The notes beneath the pieces are model-generated. The model was not told the DNA's origin. It saw only the letters and a list, made by a program, of their open reading frames with translations, and made no database searches. Both the position numbers and the translations under genes were made by a program. From the NCBI GenBank assembly GCA_015661035.1, contig JACVJA010000078.1, positions 1-6,703 of the forward strand: DNA of 6,703 bases. The letters run 5' to 3'. This DNA is from Candidatus Calidifonticultor daggyaiensis (GTDB lineage Bacteria > Actinomycetota > Humimicrobiia > Humimicrobiales > Humimicrobiaceae). Position 1 is the stretch's first letter; every line of letters starts with the position of its first letter. Of the stretch, positions 1-6,703 are shown piece after piece.

Positions 1-503
1 GGGATCTTATACTTATTTAACAGGTCAAAAGTCTCAATAAGTAAATAGTCGCCAACAAATTTTGCAGTATCTCTATTAAACAGTTTATGAATTGTTGTTT
101 TACCGCGGCGCAATGCAGATTTATCTATTATATCATCATGAATTAATGAAGCTGTATGTATAAGTTCTACAGCTGCTGCAGCTGGAATTAAATAATTGAT
201 ATCATAATTTTTATTTTTTGCGCATATGAGTAATAGAGCAGGTCTTATCCTTTTACCGCCAGCTGTTAATGTACTTTTAACTGCATTTTGTAATGTATTG
301 CTTGTATTGCTTAAACTATTAGTAAAACCTAAAAGAAAATCCTCAAGTCTTTTTAAATCACTTTTTAAAAATAAAAGTTCAGGTTTAAATTTAAAGATAT
401 CTTTTGCCGAGCTTATAGCAGCTTTCGTTTCAAGATTATATCCGCTATCTAAATTTTGGAATTCTGCTTTAAAATCAATTTTATTTTTATTTTTAACAAG
501 CAT
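1..503 (-). CDS. Long-chain polyprenyl diphosphate synthase, N-terminal part (runs off the left edge)
   Basis: This is a trans-isoprenyl diphosphate synthase, which extends an allylic diphosphate with isopentenyl diphosphate to make the side chain of quinones or related lipids. The 167 visible residues include GGKRIRP at 82-88 (diphosphate binding) and ELIHTASLIHDDIID at 113-127, whose DDIID is the first Asp-rich, Mg-binding motif. RRGKTTIH (132-139) and GDYLL (151-155) follow. The second Asp-rich motif lies outside the window. Ala118, five residues before the first Asp, is small; in this family that favours long products (C30 or more), so a heptaprenyl- or octaprenyl-type enzyme (HepT/IspB-like) is likely. 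The start is the ATG at 503. An in-frame TAA lies just upstream, leaving only a TTG at 518 as an alternative. No clear Shine-Dalgarno sequence precedes it. GGKRIRP lies about 40 residues further in than in E. coli IspB, so the N-terminus is extended. It is separated from the radical SAM gene by 101 bp. Confidence 0.93.
   Translation of the reverse strand, partial: MLVKNKNKIDFKAEFQNLDSGYNLETKAAISSAKDIFKFKPELLFLKSDLKRLEDFLLGFTNSLSNTSNTLQNAVKSTLTAGGKRIRPALLLICAKNKNYDINYLIPAAAAVELIHTASLIHDDIIDKSALRRGKTTIHKLFNRDTAKFVGDYLLIETFDLLNKYKI
294..311. repeat. Perfect 9-bp tandem duplication in the polyprenyl synthase gene
   Basis: TGTATTGCT occurs twice in a row. Read on the minus strand it encodes Ser-Asn-Thr twice (residues 65-70), in the extended region ahead of the GGKRIRP motif. 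Being a multiple of three, the duplication keeps the frame. It resembles the other short in-frame tandem repeats in this window. Confidence 0.85.
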
Positions 504-604
504 TATTATTTTACACAAAATTTATTTTACGATTGAATTTTTATATTCCTATTAATTATTATTATCTTGATTTGTTTTAAATCCTTTTAAAAATTTTTTA
601 AATA

Positions 605-2524
605 TTATATCTTTAATATTATATTTTTAATTGCATCTTTAACAACATCTTTTATTATATTAAACCAATTAAAGTTTTTATCAAATAGTGGAAAGTCAAG
701 CTCCCTTTTCTCGCAAACAGTTGATAAACTATATTTATAAGCAATATCTTTTAATTGACTTAGTTTTTCGTTAACAATATCATTATCTTTTAAATTAATT
801 AATTTGTCTATTTCGGACATTATTTTTAATGCTGTTTTTATTCTGTTTTCATTTTGAAACATCACTTGCTCGCTAATGGAACCTGCTTTTGCTTTTAGCT
901 CATTTAATCCTAATGCCGCTTTATAAGTAACATCTACAAGATCATCTTTGCTGATAAAATTAGATTCGTAATTTAAAATATATTTCCAAGAAGGTTTTAA
1001 AATAAGTTTAATGTGATCTTTTAAAGTATTTGCTAAAAGCTTAAATCCAAAATCTTTTGGACTTTCAAAAATTCTGCTGCCTGGATCTAAAAATGGAGCC
1101 ATTGGTGAAATAAAAGGCATAAACCTTTTGTCCCAATTTAATCTTTTATAAAATTCTTCACAAAACTTTACTGTTTCAAGTATGGATTCTTTAGTTTGAT
1201 AAGGCAAACCAGTCATAAAATATAGGTCAAATCTTAATGCTCCTTTAGATAAAGCAAATTCAATACAAGCGAATAACTCTTCATTAGTATAATATTTACC
1301 CATATAATTTCTGATTTTTTCATCATGAGAATCTGGTGAAATCTCATAACAAACTTTAGTAAATGTTTTAGCAGCACTTTCAAAAAACCAGTTTTGGGGT
1401 GGTTCAAAAAATTCAAAAAATATTTGCAGCTTTTTATCTAAAGTTTTAGCATATTTAAAAAACTCTTCAACATATTCCCTACTATTGCTGTTTAAGTCTC
1501 CTAACAGAAATATTGGTGAATTAATATATCTTCTTATCAATTTTATTTCTTCAACAAGTTTTTTTGGATCCCTAAAAGCTGGTTTGGCCCTATTTGCAAA
1601 AATATTAAATGCAGTTTTTGATCCTCCACAATTTGCACAAGTATTTTCACATCCTCTTAAAACAGGAATTGTTGTTATAGGATACCTAAACCAATCATGA
1701 AAAGGTACAATACTTCTAATATCTTTGAATTTTATTACCTGTTTAAACATAACACTATAATCAAAGTCTATTTCGTTTAAATCTTTAGATACACAATCAA
1801 TTGAGTTTACCTGTATTAAACCATTATTTTTAAAAACAAGATTAGGTATTGCCTTTAAGCTGCTTTGTAAGTCAAACTTTTGATAAGTTTGACTTTGATA
1901 AACTTTAATTTTTTTGTTTAACAACTTTTTGCTTAACAATTTTCTGTTTAGCAACTCTTCGTTTAATAATTTTTCTTTTAGTATTTTTACTAATTGGTAG
2001 AGTGGTTCTTCTGCTGAATCACCTCTAACAATATAATCAACCTGTTCAAATTCAATCAATTCTTTAAAAAAATAAGATGAACTAAAGCCTCCAAATATTA
2101 CTGGGATATTTGGATGGTATTTTTTTATTATTTTTGCAATTTCAGTTGCACCCTGACAGTGAGGCAACCAATGAAGGTCAATTCCAAAGCTAACAGGATT
2201 TAGCTTTTTTATAAAGACCTCTACATCAAAATTTGGGTCATGATACATTCTATATGCCAAATTTACTATTCTAACAGATAGCCCTCTTTTAATTAAATAA
2301 TTAGAAATTGTTAAAAAACCAATTGGATACATTTCAAAAATAGGTGTAGAAGGAACAAGATCACTTACTGGCCCAAACATAATACTTTTTTTTCTAAAAT
2401 CATACACACTTGGAGCATGAATTAAGATTAAATCAGGGAATTGTTTTAATTTTAAATTATTAACTTTAGGATTTATTTTCTTGTTAAAACTTTTATTTAA
2501 ATTATTCTTATCTAATTGTTCCAT
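605..2524 (-). CDS. B12-binding-type radical SAM protein, function unknown
   Basis: This is a 639-residue radical SAM enzyme with an N-terminal Rossmann-like domain of the cobalamin-binding type (about 30-180) and a radical SAM barrel (about 280-500). In the barrel, RGCENTCANCGG has the CxxxCxxC signature (Cys292, Cys296, Cys299) that binds the 4Fe-4S cluster used to cleave S-adenosylmethionine. The N-terminal domain shows EMYPIGFLTISNYL (64-77), GIDLHW (114-119), VIFGGFSS (142-149) and VRGDSAEEPL (166-175), matching the fold of B12-dependent radical SAM proteins. No clear DxHxxG cobalamin ligand motif is seen, so B12 binding is inferred from the fold. The layout recalls the Ta0216-type B12/radical SAM family, but I cannot confirm this without a profile search. 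The C-terminal part (about 500-639) is helical, with no extra cluster motif. Residues about 183-222 form a Lys/Leu-rich insert built from tandem repeats. The ATG overlaps the end of the upstream molybdopterin gene by 13 bp, with only a weak, distant AGGG as a ribosome site, so coupling is likely. The substrate is unknown. Confidence 0.9.
   Translation of the reverse strand: MEQLDKNNLNKSFNKKINPKVNNLKLKQFPDLILIHAPSVYDFRKKSIMFGPVSDLVPSTPIFEMYPIGFLTISNYLIKRGLSVRIVNLAYRMYHDPNFDVEVFIKKLNPVSFGIDLHWLPHCQGATEIAKIIKKYHPNIPVIFGGFSSSYFFKELIEFEQVDYIVRGDSAEEPLYQLVKILKEKLLNEELLNRKLLSKKLLNKKIKVYQSQTYQKFDLQSSLKAIPNLVFKNNGLIQVNSIDCVSKDLNEIDFDYSVMFKQVIKFKDIRSIVPFHDWFRYPITTIPVLRGCENTCANCGGSKTAFNIFANRAKPAFRDPKKLVEEIKLIRRYINSPIFLLGDLNSNSREYVEEFFKYAKTLDKKLQIFFEFFEPPQNWFFESAAKTFTKVCYEISPDSHDEKIRNYMGKYYTNEELFACIEFALSKGALRFDLYFMTGLPYQTKESILETVKFCEEFYKRLNWDKRFMPFISPMAPFLDPGSRIFESPKDFGFKLLANTLKDHIKLILKPSWKYILNYESNFISKDDLVDVTYKAALGLNELKAKAGSISEQVMFQNENRIKTALKIMSEIDKLINLKDNDIVNEKLSQLKDIAYKYSLSTVCEKRELDFPLFDKNFNWFNIIKDVVKDAIKNIILKI
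1869..1895. repeat. Perfect 11-bp inverted repeat inside the radical SAM gene
   Basis: AAGTCAAACTT (1869-1879) and AAGTTTGACTT (1885-1895) are exact reverse complements around a 5-base loop, TTGAT. It lies in the coding sequence, in the variable insert just after the B12-type domain and next to the 15-bp tandem repeat. There is no T-run directly after it on either strand, so it does not look like an intrinsic terminator. Confidence 0.8.
1914..1973. repeat. Four 15-bp tandem repeats in the radical SAM gene
   Basis: On the plus strand the units are TTGTTTAACAACTTT, TTGCTTAACAATTTT, CTGTTTAGCAACTCT and TCGTTTAATAATTTT. In the minus-strand gene they encode a five-residue repeat of the form KLLNE, ELLNR, KLLSK, KLLNK (about residues 185-204). 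The units are diverged but keep the frame, giving a charged leucine-rich helix or linker between the B12-type domain and the barrel. Confidence 0.85.
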
Positions 2525-4950
2525 AAATTTTTTATTTCAACCCTGCAAGTATTTGAAGGAAAAGCACCTGAAGGTGATGTAATATCTTTTGTTAAAGAAT
2601 TTACACTGCCAAAACTACCGTTAATGCTAAAAAATTCATAACATTTTCCCTGGTCAAGGCTTGCTGTACCTTGAATGATTTTGTCAGTAACTTTAGCTTT
2701 TACAAAGATTTTTCCTAAATCATTGTAAACTTCAACCATATCCATATTTTTTATGCCTCTTTTTTTTGCATCAATACTGTTTATCCAAATAAAGTCATCC
2801 TGAAATTTTTCAAGTTCTGATAAATCTTGAAACTGTGAATTTACTCTAGCTGGCGAATGCGGCGATATTAATGAAATAGGGTATTTTTCAGAATTTGAAA
2901 AATTACTAAAATGACCATCGTCTAAATAGTTAGCTTTAAAATCTTCTATAAACTTTGGAATTGGAGGAATAAGCTCATTATTAAAATCTTTAAAATATTG
3001 ACTATATATTTCAATTTTCCCAGAAGGTGTTGGAAAAGGATTATTTCTAATATCTTCAATCTGTTGCTTAAATGCAATATAAGGCTTGCCATTGTTAATT
3101 ATATAGACACCTTGTTCTTTTAAAGTTTTAAAATCAGGGTAACTTGGATCTTTTTCTTTAGCTTTTTTCAAAATAAGTTCAAGCCATTCACTATTGCTTT
3201 TATTATTATAATCTTTAATCCCAATCTTACTAGCCAAGCCTGTAAATATTTCAAAGTCAGATTTTGGCAAACCATTATTTGGCAAATCATTATAGAAATT
3301 ATTACTGAACCCATCACTCTTTTTAATATAACAATTTTTTAGGTTTTTAATAATTTTATTCATGTAAATTAAATAATTACCGCCAAGCCAAGGATGTCCA
3401 ATATCTTCCCTTTCAAAAAAATGACTGACAGGTAAGATAATATCGGCATACTTAGCTGTTGGTGTTAAAAATAACTCATGCAAAACTATAAAATCAGGTT
3501 TTGTTAATGCAAAACAGCCTTTATTGAAATTTAAATACTGGCTTAGTAAATTACAGCCAATAATATACAAAAGTTTGCAGTCTGAGGGGTAACCTCCGCT
3601 TTTACCTCTAATTAAAGCATCATATAATTTTGCTTTATGTATTAAATTATGCTCAACTTTAGGTACAGGAATTGTTTCTTCAAAAAGCCCTAATCCCACC
3701 AGGTCAGCACCGCCTGATACAAAAGTGCCAGCTTTACCAATATTTCCTGTAATAACTGAAAGAATAGATGCTGACCTATGAAATTGTTCGCCAAAAATAC
3801 TTCTTCCTGGTGCCCATCCGGTTATTAATGCTGACGGTTTTAAAGTGGCATAATCAATTGCGAGTTTACTAATTTTATTTGCATCAACAAAACATATTTT
3901 TTCAGCCCATGATGGTGTTTTTGAAATACCATCTTCTAAACCAAATAAATAATCTTTAAATTTTTTAAAACCTATAGTATACTTTTTTATAAAGTTTTTA
4001 TCATGTAGGTTTTCATCAATTATTACATAAGCCATTGCTAAAAGCATTGCTGTATCAGTACCTGGTTTAAGTAAAATCCAATCACACTTTAAACTTTCAA
4101 TCGTTTGATTTCTTCTTGGATCGACACCAATAATCTTAATACCTTTATTTTTGATTTTTCTTAAAACTATCATAGTGTCAGAACCAAACCTTGAAACTAA
4201 TGGATTAAAACCCCACAAAATTACAAATTTTGTATCTAGCAGGCTGTCCCTGGTACTTCCTGTATAAGGAGTGCCAAAAGTTGCAATTGAAGATTTTAAA
4301 GCTGCCTCAAATGAAACATTCCCCCAAAAAGTAGTACATTTTCCTAGCAATGAGAAAAATCTGTGAGCTGCGGTGCGAGAATTATGTAAAACACTTAATG
4401 AGCCTGTATTTACAAGATAAAATATTGATTCCGTCTCTTTATTCTTCAAAATATCCTTGATTTTGTATGCTATAGTTTCTAAAGCATAATCCCAAGAAAC
4501 TTCTTTAAATTTACCTTCACCACGAGTACCGACACGCAATAAAGGGCTTAATATCCTTTTCTTACTATAAAAAACCTTATCTTGAGATAAACCCCTTGGA
4601 CAAGCAGGAATATTTAAATTATAATGCTTATAATGATTATAACTGGTTGAATTACAAATTTGACTAGTTAAACTTTTGTTATTTGACTGATTATTAAATT
4701 TACTATTAACATCATCAAAATTATTGCCAGAAAAGCTATTAGTAAAGTCATTTTTATTTTTATTATTTTTTTTGTTATTAAGATTTACTTTTAAGTTTTT
4801 AGAAGTTGTAATTTTTGTAATCTCTTCAGCAAGAAATTCATTTTTGTCCTTATTAGTTTTTTTAATCTCTTTTAAATGTACATTTAAAATACATCTTGCA
4901 CCACAATCATAGCTGCAAGTCGTTGTTAATATTTTAGTTTTATCATTCAT
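2512..4950 (-). CDS. Molybdopterin (bis-MGD) oxidoreductase catalytic subunit, DMSO-reductase superfamily
   Basis: This is an 812-residue catalytic subunit of a molybdenum or tungsten enzyme that moves an oxygen atom or electrons with an unknown substrate. TTTCSYDCGARC near the start, with ACPRG at 116-120, supplies the cluster cysteines (12, 16, 20, 117). The molybdopterin core follows (about 130-560), with DPRRNQT (277), PGTD (296), GWAPGRS (378), GNIGKAGTF (402) and TAKYADIILPVSHFFERED (498-516). A C-terminal dinucleotide-binding domain contains SPHSPARVNSQF (696-707). By eye, Ser213 in WGNVS aligns with the Mo-ligating serine of DmsA-like enzymes; this is an inference. There is no twin-arginine leader, so it is probably cytoplasmic, and no FeS or membrane subunit is in view. 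I chose the ATG at 4950, 29 bp after glnS, because it puts the first cysteine at residue 12. A TTG at 5013 would overlap glnS and add a 21-residue Lys/Asn-rich tail without motifs. Two low-complexity inserts (about 31-110 and 540-563) interrupt conserved regions. It overlaps the radical SAM gene by 13 bp. Confidence 0.93.
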   Translation of the reverse strand: MNDKTKILTTTCSYDCGARCILNVHLKEIKKTNKDKNEFLAEEITKITTSKNLKVNLNNKKNNKNKNDFTNSFSGNNFDDVNSKFNNQSNNKSLTSQICNSTSYNHYKHYNLNIPACPRGLSQDKVFYSKKRILSPLLRVGTRGEGKFKEVSWDYALETIAYKIKDILKNKETESIFYLVNTGSLSVLHNSRTAAHRFFSLLGKCTTFWGNVSFEAALKSSIATFGTPYTGSTRDSLLDTKFVILWGFNPLVSRFGSDTMIVLRKIKNKGIKIIGVDPRRNQTIESLKCDWILLKPGTDTAMLLAMAYVIIDENLHDKNFIKKYTIGFKKFKDYLFGLEDGISKTPSWAEKICFVDANKISKLAIDYATLKPSALITGWAPGRSIFGEQFHRSASILSVITGNIGKAGTFVSGGADLVGLGLFEETIPVPKVEHNLIHKAKLYDALIRGKSGGYPSDCKLLYIIGCNLLSQYLNFNKGCFALTKPDFIVLHELFLTPTAKYADIILPVSHFFEREDIGHPWLGGNYLIYMNKIIKNLKNCYIKKSDGFSNNFYNDLPNNGLPKSDFEIFTGLASKIGIKDYNNKSNSEWLELILKKAKEKDPSYPDFKTLKEQGVYIINNGKPYIAFKQQIEDIRNNPFPTPSGKIEIYSQYFKDFNNELIPPIPKFIEDFKANYLDDGHFSNFSNSEKYPISLISPHSPARVNSQFQDLSELEKFQDDFIWINSIDAKKRGIKNMDMVEVYNDLGKIFVKAKVTDKIIQGTASLDQGKCYEFFSINGSFGSVNSLTKDITSPSGAFPSNTCRVEIKNLWNN
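3263..3292. repeat. 15-bp tandem duplication in the molybdopterin enzyme gene
   Basis: TTTGGCAAACCATTA is followed directly by TTTGGCAAATCATTA, with 14 of 15 bases identical. On the minus strand it encodes NDLPN then NGLPK (residues 554-563), just before the conserved KSDFEIF segment. It lies in a short Asn-rich insert and looks like a recent in-frame duplication. Confidence 0.88.
4619..4645. repeat. Three 9-bp tandem units in the molybdopterin enzyme gene
   Basis: TTATAATGC, TTATAATGA and TTATAACTG stand in a row. They encode a Tyr-Asn/Lys-His-type run near the end of the large insert (about residues 102-111), a few residues before the fourth cluster cysteine. The third unit matches only in its first six bases. 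Confidence 0.7.
4621..4860 (-). other. Low-complexity Asn/Lys/Ser insert splitting the 4Fe-4S motif of the molybdopterin enzyme
   Basis: About 80 codons (residues 31-110) rich in Asn, Lys and Ser lie between the third cluster cysteine (Cys20) and the fourth (Cys117). Family members usually have only about 25-35 residues between these cysteines; here there are 96. The frame stays open and both flanks are well conserved (CSYDCGARC before, ACPRG after). It therefore reads as an expanded surface loop and not a frameshift or a second gene. I see no domain in it. Confidence 0.75.
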
Positions 4951-4979
4951 ATTATTTAAATCTTTTATCAAATTTGATT

Positions 4980-6659
4980 TTAATTTATTAATTTTGATTT
5001 TATTTTTTGCCAATCATCTTTTAAAGTAACTGTTCTATTAAAAACTAATTTTTCACTAGTAGAGTCTTTATCTACACAAAAATACCCAACTCTTTCAAAC
5101 TGGAAAATATCAAAAGGTTTTGCGTTTGCAAGTGATGGTTCAAGTTTGCAATTATAAATAATTTTTAATGAATCAGGATTCAAATTATCTAAAAAATTTT
5201 TTCCTTCGCCTGTCTTTAAAGGATTTTCAGTTAAAAAAAGCTTATCAAAAAGACGTACTTCCGCTTCGATTGCATGTTTTGCTGAAACCCAGTGTAGAGT
5301 AGATTTAACTTTTCTTCTATCGGGTGCGTCACCACCCTTTGTTTGCGGGTCATAGGTACAATGAATTTCAACAATATTTCCATTTTTATCTTTTACAACA
5401 CTTTCACATTTTATAAAGTACGCATACCTTAACCTAACTTCACTGCCAACAGTTAACCGATAAAATTTAGGCATAGGTTTCTCCATAAAATCATCATTTT
5501 CAATATAGATTACCTTTGAAAAAGGCACTTTCCTTTTACCAGCAGACGAGTCCTCTGGATTATTTACCGCTTCTAATTCTTCTACTATACCTTCAGGATA
5601 GTTATCTATTATTACTTTTATTGGATTTAAAACAGCCATAACCCTTGGTGCTTTTTTATTTAAGTCTTCTCTCACAAAATGCTCTAAATATTCAAATTCA
5701 ACAGTGTTGTCTGCCTTAGACACCCCAATTGCTGAGGCAAAATTTCTTATAGCTTGAGGCGTGTATCCCCTTCTTCGCATTCCAGAAATGGTAGGCATCC
5801 GTGGGTCATCCCAATCTTTTACAATTTTTCTTTTTACAAGTTCCAAAAGAATTCTTTTGCTCATTACAGTATAGGTTAAATTTAATCTTGCAAATTCAAT
5901 TTGTCTTGGATGATGAATCCCCAATTGCTCAATAAACCAGTCATATAAAGGTCTATGATCTTCAAATTCAAGTGTACATATAGAATGTGTTATGCCTTCT
6001 ATGGAATCAGATTGCCCATGTGCCCAATCATAAGTCGGGTAAATACACCATTTATTGCCTGTTCTAGGATGACTTTTTTTTAAGATTCTATACATTACAG
6101 GATCTCTTAAATTTAAATTAGGCGAAGACATATCAATTTTAGCTCTTAAAACTTTTGAGCCATCTGAATACAGCCCCTGCTTCATTTCTCTAAATAATTT
6201 TAGATTTTCTTCTATTGTCCTATCCCTATAAGGACTTGGAACTCCTGGCTCTGTTAAAGTACCTCTGTACTGCTTTATTTGCTCTGGGCTTAAATCACAA
6301 ACATATGCCTTTCCTTTCTTTATTAGCAATTCTGCATACTCATAAAGTTTATCAAAGTAATTGGATGCATAATATTCCCTATCTTCCCAGTCAAAACCAA
6401 GCCATTTAATATCTTCTTTAATTGCATCAATATATTTTTGCTCTTCTTTTGTAGGGTTTGTATCATCAAATCTCAAATTACATTTACCATTAAATTCCTT
6501 TGCAATCTCAAAATTTAAGCATATAGCTTTTGCATGACCAATATGTAAATAACCATTAGGCTCAGGTGGAAACCTTGTGTTTACATAATTAAATTTACCT
6601 TCTTTTAAATCCTTTTTTATAGTTTCTCTTACAAAGTCTTTTTTATGCTCAATTGTCAT
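4980..6659 (-). CDS. glnS: Glutaminyl-tRNA synthetase
   Basis: This is a class I aminoacyl-tRNA synthetase that charges tRNA-Gln with glutamine using ATP, in the cytoplasm. The 559 residues match the usual bacterial length (E. coli 554). [14 protein letters not shown] at 31-44 contains the HIGH signature (39-42), and VMSKR at 265-269 is the KMSKS-equivalent loop of Gln[17 protein letters not shown] (228-242), in the catalytic domain, separates GlnRS from most GluRS, which lack this eukaryote-like form. The C-terminal half (about 335-550) is the beta-barrel anticodon-binding region, with [16 protein letters not shown] near its middle. The ATG at 6659 has AGGTG eight bases upstream. No residue looks missing and no insert is seen, unlike the genes downstream. 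It is the first gene of the run in view; the molybdopterin gene begins 29 bp after its TAA with no terminator between, so read-through is likely. Its presence implies direct Gln-tRNA charging, at least in part. Confidence 0.97.
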   Translation of the reverse strand: MTIEHKKDFVRETIKKDLKEGKFNYVNTRFPPEPNGYLHIGHAKAICLNFEIAKEFNGKCNLRFDDTNPTKEEQKYIDAIKEDIKWLGFDWEDREYYASNYFDKLYEYAELLIKKGKAYVCDLSPEQIKQYRGTLTEPGVPSPYRDRTIEENLKLFREMKQGLYSDGSKVLRAKIDMSSPNLNLRDPVMYRILKKSHPRTGNKWCIYPTYDWAHGQSDSIEGITHSICTLEFEDHRPLYDWFIEQLGIHHPRQIEFARLNLTYTVMSKRILLELVKRKIVKDWDDPRMPTISGMRRRGYTPQAIRNFASAIGVSKADNTVEFEYLEHFVREDLNKKAPRVMAVLNPIKVIIDNYPEGIVEELEAVNNPEDSSAGKRKVPFSKVIYIENDDFMEKPMPKFYRLTVGSEVRLRYAYFIKCESVVKDKNGNIVEIHCTYDPQTKGGDAPDRRKVKSTLHWVSAKHAIEAEVRLFDKLFLTENPLKTGEGKNFLDNLNPDSLKIIYNCKLEPSLANAKPFDIFQFERVGYFCVDKDSTSEKLVFNRTVTLKDDWQKIKSKLIN

Positions 6660-6667
6660 AATAAAAA

Positions 6668-6672
6668 CACCT
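6668..6672 (-). promoter_or_regulatory. Shine-Dalgarno site of glnS
   Basis: AGGTG on the minus strand stands eight bases before the ATG at 6659. It is the only strong ribosome-binding site in the window and supports that start. The three downstream genes have weak sites or none. Confidence 0.7.
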
Positions 6673-6694
6673 AGTATATATTTAGTCTTTATTT

Positions 6695-6700
6695 AGTATA
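6695..6700 (-). promoter_or_regulatory. Possible -10 box for glnS
   Basis: TATACT on the minus strand, close to the TATAAT consensus, would give a transcript start near 6688 and a leader of about 30 bases including the Shine-Dalgarno site. The -35 region lies beyond the window edge. A second TATACT at 6673-6678 is too near the ribosome site to act as a -10 box for this start. Confidence 0.35.
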
Positions 6701-6703
6701 ATT

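Noticed and set aside
226..555. Plus-strand open frame of 109 codons.
   Set aside because: It lies antisense to the polyprenyl synthase, whose GGKRIRP and DDIID motifs are clear. It has no ribosome site and its hydrophobic, Leu/Lys/Phe-rich product is typical of an antisense shadow.
504..604. Spacer before the polyprenyl synthase, considered as a promoter region (TAAAAT-like words) or a site for a small gene.
   Set aside because: The sequence is so A/T-rich that -10-like words occur everywhere. The best one lies almost on the ATG, there is no matching -35, and no start codon with a ribosome site opens a small frame.
601..620. Inverted repeat AATATTA/TAATATT spanning the stop codon of the radical SAM gene, considered as a terminator.
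   Set aside because: The seven-base stem is all A/T and is not followed by a T-run on the minus strand; such stems are expected by chance in this composition.
1485..1700. Plus-strand open frame opposite the radical SAM cluster motif.
   Set aside because: It is antisense to the conserved CxxxCxxC region and has no recognisable product.
4621..4860. The low-complexity insert considered as a frameshift, intein or mobile element.
   Set aside because: The frame is open throughout, both flanks continue the same domain, there are no intein splice residues or motifs, and the length is too short with no terminal repeats.
4724..4912. Plus-strand open frame with a Leu/Phe-rich, membrane-like product.
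   Set aside because: It mirrors the Lys/Asn-rich insert of the molybdopterin enzyme; poly-A-rich codons read backwards give Phe/Leu runs, so it is a composition artefact.

Overview
The window is strongly AT-rich (by eye roughly 30 % G+C), gene-dense, and entirely coded on the minus strand. Read in the direction of transcription, from high to low coordinates, it holds four genes: a glutaminyl-tRNA synthetase (glnS), a bis-MGD molybdopterin oxidoreductase of the DMSO-reductase superfamily, a B12-binding-type radical SAM protein, and the 5' part of a long-chain polyprenyl diphosphate synthase that runs off the left edge. No RNA genes, insertion sequences or CRISPR arrays are visible, and there is no gene-free stretch longer than about 100 bp.

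The content points to an anaerobic bacterium. An oxygen-sensitive radical SAM enzyme sits beside a molybdenum or tungsten oxidoreductase, and the synthetase is an ordinary bacterial-type GlnRS. Lys/Asn-rich inserts fit a low-GC genome. The sequence alone does not settle the phylum.

Layout: a 44-bp leader at the right edge carries a good Shine-Dalgarno sequence and a possible -10 box for glnS (6659-4980). After 29 bp comes the molybdopterin enzyme (4950-2512; the longer reading from a TTG at 5013 is unlikely). Its last 13 bp overlap the start of the radical SAM gene (2524-605). A 101-bp spacer, all A/T-rich, then leads to the polyprenyl synthase (503 to the edge). Tight spacing suggests that the first three genes are co-transcribed, and the overlap suggests translational coupling of the middle two. 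The polyprenyl synthase may be in the same operon or have its own weak promoter.

The most interesting part is the molybdopterin enzyme/radical SAM pair. The oxidoreductase has no Tat leader and no FeS or membrane partner in view, so it is probably a cytoplasmic enzyme of unknown substrate. The pair suggests a shared, uncharacterised anaerobic pathway. A second theme is that three of the four genes carry short in-frame tandem duplications (9- or 15-bp units), mostly inside low-complexity inserts. One such insert, about 80 residues, separates the third and fourth cluster cysteines of the molybdopterin enzyme.
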